DNA from: Muribaculaceae bacterium
GTDB lineage: Bacteria > Bacteroidota > Bacteroidia > Bacteroidales > Muribaculaceae
Assembly: GCA_022509125.1 (NCBI GenBank)
Contig: JAFLTU010000008.1
Span: 1 to 61,874, forward strand
DNA: 61,874 nucleotides
Direction of reading: 5' to 3'
The notes below the pieces were generated by a model. It had not been told where the DNA came from, did no database searches, and saw only the letters and a program-made list of their open reading frames with translations. Both the position numbers and the translations under genes were made by a program. Below, one piece after another: positions 1 to 6,486 of this stretch. Each line of letters opens with the position of its first letter. The first letter of the stretch is position 1.

Positions 1-1
1 A

Positions 2-187
2 AAGGTTATAAAACCTATACATGTAACGGATATTGGTTTCTGAGAAACCTTTCTCACCCGGCATTTCTCTGTTTATAAACCTTACAGCTTGATACTGACT
101 TCGCAGAATAGTGTTCTTTATAATATTTCCGCAATGCCATAATCCTGTTGGGTCTGTTTTATTTTGAGTTCTTTGTCCATAATGCAT
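2..187 (-). pseudogene. Decayed, left-truncated DUF1016-family (PDDEXK nuclease domain) gene
   Basis: Read on the minus strand, one frame from the ATG at 178-180 gives a typical family start (MDKELKIKQTQQDYGIAEIL) and stops at 118-120. The neighbouring frame then continues the similarity from about 124 with IIKNTILRSQYQAVRFINRE, followed by GEKGFSETNIRYMYRFYNL up to the window edge. KGFSxxNIRYM is the hallmark of the DUF1016 N-terminal domain (YhcG-like). About 35 residues expected between NREM and PGEKGF are missing. So I see a frameshift near codon 20 and an internal deletion, which together indicate a dead copy. The C-terminal nuclease part lies outside the window, so its state is unknown. 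Family assignment is from recalled motifs only. Confidence 0.6.
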
Positions 188-191
188 TAAT

Positions 192-866
192 CTAATTTAA
201 TGATACAGGATTATAAAACAATTTTCCTCCAGTATCGTCTTTATCTCCAAAATCACTATCCGGATCAAAAACTAACTTCCATGAAATTTCTTTTACTTTT
301 TTAAAGTTGATTTCTTTTTTGCTATCCGTCATGTCCATTAAAAAATCATTGATTTCAAAATGGCGGATTAGACCTCCATAACCTGGGCTTCTCATTTCTT
401 TATGCATAAGATACACGTCGGATTCAGGCATGTCAATTTCGATAATCCAATCATTCGGGTTGTTATTCTTCAAGGCTTGTTTTATGTGGAATGTGATCAT
501 AGACATAAAATACGTTACATCAGATGGAATATTATTTTCATGTGTGGGTATTTCTCCTAAATAGTCTAAGCAAAATTCTAATGCTTTTTCCAGTCCATCA
601 TCAACAAAAGGAATGCCTCTCTTAATTGTATCCATTGTGTACCACCATTCTTCATCCTCATAATGATTGATAAATAGGGTGACATAATCTTCAAAATCGG
701 AGTCACAGGGTTCTCCTTCATAATTCAATAATACTTCCCAATCTTGTGTAATTGTCACCCTGGGTCCTGATTGTCGGTCTGGGTATACCTCGTAATATTT
801 GTTTAAGGCATCAAAAATACGCTGAGCCTTATCTTCCAATGTCAGACTTTTACGCTTAATCTCCAT
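192..866 (-). CDS. Hypothetical acidic cytosolic protein, 224 aa
   Basis: I do not recognise this protein. It has no signal peptide or membrane segment, is rich in Asp/Glu, and contains aromatic-rich stretches such as EEWWYT near residue 73. The DNA is visibly more AT-rich than the genes from 1152 on, and it lies directly downstream of a decayed DUF1016 gene on the same strand. Both points suggest accessory DNA. Soluble acidic orphan proteins of this size are often immunity or antitoxin-like, but nothing in the sequence shows that role. The ATG at 864-866 is the first in-frame start after the stop-rich leader. Confidence 0.7.
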   Translation of the reverse strand: MEIKRKSLTLEDKAQRIFDALNKYYEVYPDRQSGPRVTITQDWEVLLNYEGEPCDSDFEDYVTLFINHYEDEEWWYTMDTIKRGIPFVDDGLEKALEFCLDYLGEIPTHENNIPSDVTYFMSMITFHIKQALKNNNPNDWIIEIDMPESDVYLMHKEMRSPGYGGLIRHFEINDFLMDMTDSKKEINFKKVKEISWKLVFDPDSDFGDKDDTGGKLFYNPVSLN

Positions 867-1151
867 GTTAAGACAATGTAGAAATGGATTATAACTTTAA
901 ATGAAAAACTTCGTCTAATATAGTTATAATCCTAAAGACAATTAAATTTACCTCCCCCTACCTTATAATTATTTCTTAATTTAACTTGTGTTTGATTTTT
1001 ATTTAAGTTTTGCTATTCGAAGTATATGATATATTTTGTATTTTTGAGCCTATTTACAGCCAAGAACAAGAGAGTCTTTCCGAATAACCGTTCGCTTGAA
1101 AAATGTTTATCTTCATACCAATACTCCAATTAATATAAATACCATAAAATT
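867..1151. other. AT-rich intergenic region between divergent genes
   Basis: This is 285 bases between divergently transcribed genes. It is AT-rich, with no ORF or hairpin I would defend. A possible -7 box TATTTTTG precedes the esterase gene on the plus strand near 1037-1044, but no TTTG lies 19-21 bases upstream of it, so I do not call a promoter. Confidence 0.4.
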
Positions 1152-1955
1152 ATGCCAAGGATAATTGCGATTCTTTTTTTCATTCTTATTTCCCTAATGG
1201 CGATAAATGCGCAAAAATATGAGGAAATAAATGACATCTCTTATACACCCTCCGGCGATCCCTATGCTTTAGAAAGATGCAAGCTGGACATTTATTATTC
1301 GCCCGATCTTCGGCAACGGCCCGTGGTGGTATGGTTTCATGGAGGAGGCCTAACCGGAGGGGAAAAATTCATTCCTGAAGAATTGAAAGAATCCGGATAT
1401 GTGGTAGTGGCTCCGAATTATCGTTTGATACCCAAAGTGGAAGTGGATTCTTGCCTCGATGATTCGGCGGCAGCTGTGGCTTGGGTGTTTAATAATATTG
1501 AGGATTATGGTGGCGATCCCTCTAAAATCTTCGTGGCAGGTCATTCCGCCGGCGGTTATCTCACAAGCCTTATCGGGTTAGACAAAAAATGGCTTGAGAA
1601 ATATGATATCGATGCAGATTCCATCAGAGGCCTTATCCCTTACAGCGGACAGGCTATTACCCATTACGCTCACCGGCAGAACCATGGCATCTCAGAACTC
1701 CAGCCTACCATTGATGAATACGCTCCCTTGTTTCATATCAGAAAAGACGCCCCTCCCTACGTCATAATATCCGGCGACCGGGAAATGGAGCTATTCGGCC
1801 GATATGAAGAAAATGCTTATTTATGGAGGATGTTGAAACTGATCGGCCACCCTTACGTGGAAATTTACGAAATAGGGGGATATGACCACGGAGCCATGGC
1901 CGCTCCGGCTCATCATATCTTAAAATCTCATATAAAGAGAATCTTACAAGATTGA
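1152..1955 (+). CDS. Secreted alpha/beta hydrolase (esterase/lipase, HSL/BD-FAE-like)
   Basis: This is an exported carboxylesterase of the hormone-sensitive-lipase type. Residues 1-20 form a signal peptide (MPRIIAILFFILISLMAINA, cleaved before QK). HGGG at 63-66 supplies the oxyanion hole, GHSAGG at 130-135 carries the nucleophile Ser132, Asp209 (SGDRE) and His246 (YDHGAM) complete the triad. The 267-aa length is normal for the family. Such enzymes commonly remove acyl groups from carbohydrates or act on short-chain esters; the substrate cannot be told from sequence. The next gene starts 40 bases downstream on the same strand, so co-transcription is likely. Confidence 0.88.
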   Translation: MPRIIAILFFILISLMAINAQKYEEINDISYTPSGDPYALERCKLDIYYSPDLRQRPVVVWFHGGGLTGGEKFIPEELKESGYVVVAPNYRLIPKVEVDSCLDDSAAAVAWVFNNIEDYGGDPSKIFVAGHSAGGYLTSLIGLDKKWLEKYDIDADSIRGLIPYSGQAITHYAHRQNHGISELQPTIDEYAPLFHIRKDAPPYVIISGDREMELFGRYEENAYLWRMLKLIGHPYVEIYEIGGYDHGAMAAPAHHILKSHIKRILQD

Positions 1956-1995
1956 TTTCATCAGATACAAATAGGGGTTATAATTTGACTACTTG

Positions 1996-3165
1996 ATGGA
2001 GATTAGAGTCGGGATAAAGACTGATGGCGAACCCATTTTGCGGAAAGAGGGGGAATACACAGTTTTGGAAAATATGCTAATCGGCCACGGATTCCATTGG
2101 GAAAAGAGAATACGGGCCGTTTTGAGTGGGGAAATAGAATTTCTGAGGCCCGAGAAGGGAAAGGATGAAGAGATAGAGAAACCGGAAGATGAGCATTATG
2201 GAGAAGAACGAAGAGAGGAAGAATGGGAAGATAAAATTTCTCTGATAAACATTCTGCCTGTTGAAACCTATCTTGAATGTGTGGTAGGCAGTGAAATGAA
2301 TCCGGCAGCTCCCGTGGAGTTTTTGAAAGCCCATGCCGTAATTTCGAGGAGTTGGGTGATGGGAAAAATTCTGAATCTGCATCCTTGTGGTTCGGAGGGT
2401 CAAATTAATAGGGAAAGCCGGTTGATTGGGTGGGACGACACGGGCAAACATCATGGTTTTCATGTTTGTTCTGATGACCATTGTCAACGATATCAGGGTC
2501 GTCAGAATGTACATCCTGTATCTTTGCAGGCCATTCGCGCCACAGAAGGTGAGGTGTTGACTTCCCATAGCGGCAATATTATAGATGCCCGTTTTTCCAA
2601 ATGCTGCGGAGGAGTGACAGAACTTTTCTCAACCTGCTGGCAACCGGCGGAAATAGATTGCATTAAGAGCTTTGAGGATCCATGGTGTGATTTGTCGGGC
2701 CTTAGCCTTCGGAGTAGAAGGCTTTTGCTTTCCGGAGTGCTCAAAGATTATGATCTTTCCACCCCGGGCTATGGATACAGATGGGAAACAGAAATTGCTA
2801 AAGCCGAAGTCGAAACAAATCTTGAGGAAAAATTCGGCAGGAATATAGGAAGGCTAATGAAGGTGGTTCCGCTTCATCGGGGTCCATCTCGACGGATTGA
2901 TCTGATCAGATTGGAGGGTAGCGAAGGGGTTTTGGATGTAGGGAAGGAATTATGGATAAGGCGTTTGTTTTCGTCCACCCATCTCTATTCCTCCGCCTTT
3001 GACATAGAAGAATCGGGCGAAACTTTGAAATTGCGTGGACGGGGCTGGGGCCATGGCGTGGGCCTCTGCCAGATCGGCGCAGCCAGAATGGCCTCACAGG
3101 GCGCCTCCTATAAGGATATTCTTGCCTTTTATTATCCCGGATCCCGCCTCTCCAAAATAATTTAA
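1996..3165 (+). CDS. SpoIID/LytB domain protein
   Basis: This is a SpoIID-family protein of about 389 aa. SpoIID acts as a peptidoglycan lytic transglycosylase in sporulating bacteria; homologues are common in non-sporulating Bacteroidales and probably act on cell-wall glycan. Family signatures are INILPVETYLECVVGSEM near residues 86-105, KAHAVISRSW near 118-127, the SKCCGGVTE segment near 206, and the C-terminal RGWGHGVGLCQIGA block near 350-363. No clear signal peptide is visible. A TTG lies one codon upstream (1993), but the ATG at 1996 is the better start. An insert of charged residues (about 50-78) precedes the domain. Confidence 0.85.
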   Translation: MEIRVGIKTDGEPILRKEGEYTVLENMLIGHGFHWEKRIRAVLSGEIEFLRPEKGKDEEIEKPEDEHYGEERREEEWEDKISLINILPVETYLECVVGSEMNPAAPVEFLKAHAVISRSWVMGKILNLHPCGSEGQINRESRLIGWDDTGKHHGFHVCSDDHCQRYQGRQNVHPVSLQAIRATEGEVLTSHSGNIIDARFSKCCGGVTELFSTCWQPAEIDCIKSFEDPWCDLSGLSLRSRRLLLSGVLKDYDLSTPGYGYRWETEIAKAEVETNLEEKFGRNIGRLMKVVPLHRGPSRRIDLIRLEGSEGVLDVGKELWIRRLFSSTHLYSSAFDIEESGETLKLRGRGWGHGVGLCQIGAARMASQGASYKDILAFYYPGSRLSKII

Positions 3166-3256
3166 TATATAAGAAAATTTTTTGAATAAGCTCCATTTTT
3201 CATTTTGCAGAGCATAGATTAGTTCCATATCCATTTCATCCGTTTCCATATAATAT

Positions 3257-3288
3257 TTTAAAGATTTAAGGAAAACCTTATAATTTTG
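3257..3288 (+). promoter_or_regulatory. Putative promoter for the HTH-like gene
   Basis: There is a -7 box TAATTTTG at 3281-3288, with TTTA (3 of 4 matches to TTTG) 20 bases upstream at 3257-3260. The predicted transcript would have a leader of about 110 bases before the ATG at 3405. The -33 box is imperfect. Confidence 0.45.
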
Positions 3289-3404
3289 CATAATGCTAAA
3301 TTTCTAAAGATGATTCCGTAAACCAACTCATTTCCCCATTTCCCTCTTTTGCGGAGAGTCAAACAAATCATTAACTTCCAAACTATTAAACTTCTACGGA
3401 GAAT

Positions 3405-3968
3405 ATGGCAAACGATAATGAAATTCTAAAAAGAATTAAAGAGAAAGCCGGTGTCAACATGACCAAGAGCGTGGATTTCGACATTTTGGCCCAGGCTATC
3501 AAAGACAAAACCAACGAAAGTTTGGGGGTCAACACGCTCAAAAGGCTCTTTGGGTATAAGACGGAGAAGGTTGTGCCACGCCTTTCCACAATGGATGTGA
3601 TCGCCCAATATCTGGGATGCGCCGACTATGAATCTTTGATAAAGGAATTGGGCGAAGATGCCGACATTTCTCTTTTCACCCCGATCGATATAATTGAGGT
3701 TAAAGATTTGGAGAAAGGAACTCAAGTGAGGATTGCCTACGATCCTAACCGGGTTTTCTTCCTTACATATTTGGGAGACATGAAGTTTATTGTCAATGAG
3801 GTGGAAGGGAGCAAGAACATACTTAAAGGCGATACTCTCCTCATAACCCAACTGGCTGTGGGTCATCGCCTGGTGGTGGCTCATGTAATACGTGACGGCG
3901 AAGATTTGGGCACTTACGAATCGGCCAAATTCAAAGGATTGAAATCAGTGGAAATCCTTAATTTTTAA
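3405..3968 (+). CDS. Small Bacteroidales HTH-like protein of unknown function
   Basis: This is a 187-aa soluble protein. The N-terminal half resembles a helix-turn-helix segment seen at the start of many Bacteroidales proteins (SLGVNTLKRLFGY near 39-51, then PRLSTMDVIAQYLG near 58-71). The C-terminal half is a small beta-rich domain (KGTQVRIAYDPNRVFFLTYLG near 104-124, then KGDTLLITQLAVG near 142-154). I recognise the arrangement as a recurring but unnamed family and would expect DNA or ligand binding; this is inference. It is convergent with the kinase gene, and the two stop codons overlap in the bases TTAA (3965-3968). Confidence 0.8.
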   Translation: MANDNEILKRIKEKAGVNMTKSVDFDILAQAIKDKTNESLGVNTLKRLFGYKTEKVVPRLSTMDVIAQYLGCADYESLIKELGEDADISLFTPIDIIEVKDLEKGTQVRIAYDPNRVFFLTYLGDMKFIVNEVEGSKNILKGDTLLITQLAVGHRLVVAHVIRDGEDLGTYESAKFKGLKSVEILNF

Positions 3969-5287
3969 GGTCGGGAATATTCGGATTCCTGTAAAGTCTT
4001 CAGAAAGGAGGCGGCTTTTTGTTTATATCCCGAATAGGCTTTGGAATAGGCCATCACTCTCCACGCCTCTCTGTCAGTTAGGTCGGGATAGGTTTCTTTA
4101 AGAATCTCAAAGGCCTCTTGGCTATATTCATCCTCCTTGTCCATGTGTGTGGTCAGTGCTTCAGAGAATTTTTCCGGAGTGATTTCAGGGTTGGTCCTCA
4201 TTGTTTCCAGATTCTCAAGAGAGGCGTTTAATTCATCGAAATAAGGCATAATGGATTTATCAAGCCGGGCTGCCATCACTTGGGCCCGTGCGTGAATTTG
4301 CTCTTGCGACTGCGGTGCCGGCTCTTCCTTCCCATGAGAGTGTGCCTCAATTCTCTTTTCTTCTTGATATCCCGTTTCTTCTGCAGGCTCCTTTAGGGCT
4401 GTTTCTATTGTGTCTTTCATTTGGGGAGCCGGGTCGTCAATGCCGTAATCATCCTCATAGCCGTTTTTCCCTTGCGTGAACAACAAGACGGCCCCATAAA
4501 TTAAGGCAACGAAAAAGGGAGCGAAAGTCACCATCCAGTAGAACCTTCTCGACCCTTTTCCGGGTTTATATTCAAGGATTTGCAGTAAATCGTCTGTGGA
4601 TGGATCAGGTTTATTACATTCTTTTTCAAAAGCCGAATATCTTGAAAAATTGAATCCGGCCACATTATCCTTCAATATTTCCACCACTCTTGCAATGCCA
4701 CGGAAATCGATAGCCGTTCTCCCTTCATGCTCTTTTGAAAGACCGTATTTGGATGGATCGCCCGAACTATCATTAAGAGAATCCGTGTAACATTTATCCA
4801 AGTCAATAAGCACTAAGTTCTTATTGTTGGAAGTAATCATGATATTGTCGGGCTTAATATCGCAATGGGTCACATGATGGCGGTGAAGATAATCCGCCAC
4901 TTCGATCAGATCCCTCAGCATCCTTAAGATATTCTTCTCATTTCTGAGCCAAGGGTCTTGATTCTTAATCATGTCGGCGAGAGTCTGCCCGTCGACATAA
5001 TCCATCACTATGTAATCCCGGTGAAACTCCCGATAATCAGGAAGAGAAGGATGTTTCAAACCGGCTCCCACCTCATATTCCTTGTCAAGGGCGTCAAGGT
5101 AAAGCGGATTCGTGCGGTATTCCTCCTTAAGCCTTTTCACAAAGACCTCGTGGCGGTGCCATTTCGTGCGATAAATCTCACACGTGGTGCCCCCATCTGG
5201 AAGGCGGATGGCATCCTCGAAATCAATTTCATTTAAATTTTCTTTCTCCGGATGATTTTCGGAAATAAACCTTGACATACAAGGCAA
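3965..5287 (-). CDS. Membrane-anchored Hanks-type Ser/Thr protein kinase
   Basis: This is a eukaryotic-like kinase with a single membrane span. The kinase domain covers about 20-240: a glycine-rich loop near 30-38, Lys51 in VFVKRLK, Glu71, the catalytic loop HCDIKPDN at 141-148 (Asp143, Asn148), and DLD at 162-164 in place of DFG. DLD still provides the metal-binding Asp. A hydrophobic segment at about 250-270 is followed by an acidic, partly helical C-terminal part (about 275-440) that would lie outside the inner membrane as a sensor. The kinase domain is short at its C-lobe. The start could also be the ATG nine bases in (5276-5278, MSRF). Substrates are unknown; the convergent HTH-like gene is the only neighbour of regulatory type. 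Confidence 0.85.
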   Translation of the reverse strand: MPCMSRFISENHPEKENLNEIDFEDAIRLPDGGTTCEIYRTKWHRHEVFVKRLKEEYRTNPLYLDALDKEYEVGAGLKHPSLPDYREFHRDYIVMDYVDGQTLADMIKNQDPWLRNEKNILRMLRDLIEVADYLHRHHVTHCDIKPDNIMITSNNKNLVLIDLDKCYTDSLNDSSGDPSKYGLSKEHEGRTAIDFRGIARVVEILKDNVAGFNFSRYSAFEKECNKPDPSTDDLLQILEYKPGKGSRRFYWMVTFAPFFVALIYGAVLLFTQGKNGYEDDYGIDDPAPQMKDTIETALKEPAEETGYQEEKRIEAHSHGKEEPAPQSQEQIHARAQVMAARLDKSIMPYFDELNASLENLETMRTNPEITPEKFSEALTTHMDKEDEYSQEAFEILKETYPDLTDREAWRVMAYSKAYSGYKQKAASFLKTLQESEYSRP

Positions 5288-5340
5288 AATTACCGAAAAT
5301 TATGTTGTCCCTCTATAATCTCTCCTGATCAATTTCTCTG

Positions 5341-5514
5341 TCAATTTCTCGCTTTATTTTTTTGATAATGTAAATAGCCATACACTATACCATTCAACAC
5401 AACCGTGATATAGTAGATGGTCATACTGTCAAAAATAGTCACCATCCACCATCCCAGAAGACAAATGGCCGCGATTCCGATAATCAGCAACACCCAACAC
5501 ATCCATTCTTTCAT
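5341..5514 (-). CDS. Small membrane protein, 57 aa
   Basis: This is a short ORF with ATG at 5512-5514 and stop at 5341-5343. It encodes MKEWMCWVLLIIGIAAICLL, a second hydrophobic stretch (about 30-48), and a basic tail QKNKARN. Two transmembrane helices are predicted by eye. The layout resembles the 66-aa membrane protein at 54255-54455 (LIIGIA in the first helix), so both may belong to one group of small Bacteroidales membrane proteins. Function is unknown. It lies between the kinase and GDPD genes on the same strand. Confidence 0.55.
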   Translation of the reverse strand: MKEWMCWVLLIIGIAAICLLGWWMVTIFDSMTIYYITVVLNGIVYGYLHYQKNKARN

Positions 5515-5668
5515 AATCGTTTGGTTTAAAAGATTGATGCAAAATTAGGGTATATATTTAATTACATCTCAAATCCACTTCATCCATTTGCTTACTGATC
5601 TCCAGCCAGCGAAACGCTGAAAAAACACCCGCATGCAAGAAGGTTGGTTTTGATTTTTCGATATCCGG

Positions 5669-6436
5669 TCAATCGGAGGCAACTTCCAGGAAAGTAAGAT
5701 CGGAAACTACATGGTCGGCGCCCCAATCATCAAGCTGTTTAGCCACGTCTGGATCATTTACGGTCCAGAAAGCGCAATTCAATCCCGTGGAATGAATATT
5801 ATCGATTAAGGCCTTATTGGTTTCTCCCTCTTTAAACATTAGTGAGACACCCGAAAAACCCTCCTTTTTTAATTCCTGGAAATCGAGATTATTATCCCCT
5901 GAAAGCAGATAGACAGGCATTGCCGTTTGGCCGATCAACTGCAGGCAGATTTCTTTATCGAATGATTTGAAAATCACGTTTTTGTCGATACCCTTTTCCT
6001 TGAAAACAGCAAGGATGTCCTCCACATTTCCCGATTTTATTTCCGCATACATTATTTTTTCAGGATGGCGTGATTGGATTTCCAGGATGTCCGAAAGTAG
6101 AGGCAGGATTTCCGGAGCCTCGGCCCTTAGTTCCTCCAGCGACGATTTATCTATATCCTTGTCCCCCACTTCCATGTCGTGATTTAGAATGATGAATCCA
6201 TCAGCCGTTTGCCTTATGTCGCATTCATAGCCTCCTAAATCAGTTACCACTGCCGCTTCTATGCCCTCTTTGGAATTTTGTGGGTATCCTTGGCTCCAAA
6301 GGCCCCGATGGGCTATTAATTTATTCTTGTCGATTGAATCCTTTTCCGTTGCTCCGCCTCCCTTTTGGCTGCAGGAACTTAAACTCCCGACCGTAGCTAC
6401 GATCGCTAAAAAATATAGAAAGTGTTTTAGTTTCAT
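5669..6436 (-). CDS. Glycerophosphodiester phosphodiesterase family lipoprotein
   Basis: This is a GDPD-family lipoprotein that would hydrolyse glycerophosphodiesters to glycerol-3-phosphate plus an alcohol in the periplasm or at the outer membrane. The signal peptide ends in the lipobox SLSSC (Cys22). Catalytic features are HRG at 43-45, the metal ligands Glu71 and Asp73 (YECDIR), His86 (LNHDMEV), and Glu near 133 (YAEIKSG). The C-terminal TVNDPDVAKQLDDWGADHVV block is typical of the family. The first 23 codons are nearly a copy of those of the upstream GH3 gene. The gap to that gene is 50 bases, so an operon is likely. Confidence 0.88.
   Translation of the reverse strand: MKLKHFLYFLAIVATVGSLSSCSQKGGGATEKDSIDKNKLIAHRGLWSQGYPQNSKEGIEAAVVTDLGGYECDIRQTADGFIILNHDMEVGDKDIDKSSLEELRAEAPEILPLLSDILEIQSRHPEKIMYAEIKSGNVEDILAVFKEKGIDKNVIFKSFDKEICLQLIGQTAMPVYLLSGDNNLDFQELKKEGFSGVSLMFKEGETNKALIDNIHSTGLNCAFWTVNDPDVAKQLDDWGADHVVSDLTFLEVASD
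6367..6436 (-). repeat. Signal-peptide DNA repeat, copy in GDPD gene
   Basis: These are the first 70 bases of the GDPD gene. They match the first 70 bases of the GH3 gene (8712-8781): two identical blocks of 19 and 22 bases plus the start region, separated by a diverged 20-base middle. Confidence 0.75.
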
Positions 6437-6486
6437 TGGTTCTTCTTTTGTCTTGTTTTACCTTTTTTATAAAGTCATCGTAATCT

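Noticed and set aside
2077..2568. 163-aa minus-strand frame
   Set aside because: Antisense to the SpoIID domain; a mirrored reading frame only.
3094..3291. 65-aa minus-strand frame after the SpoIID gene
   Set aside because: Its first half looks protein-like, but the rest is antisense to the conserved end of SpoIID. No promoter or ribosome site is visible.
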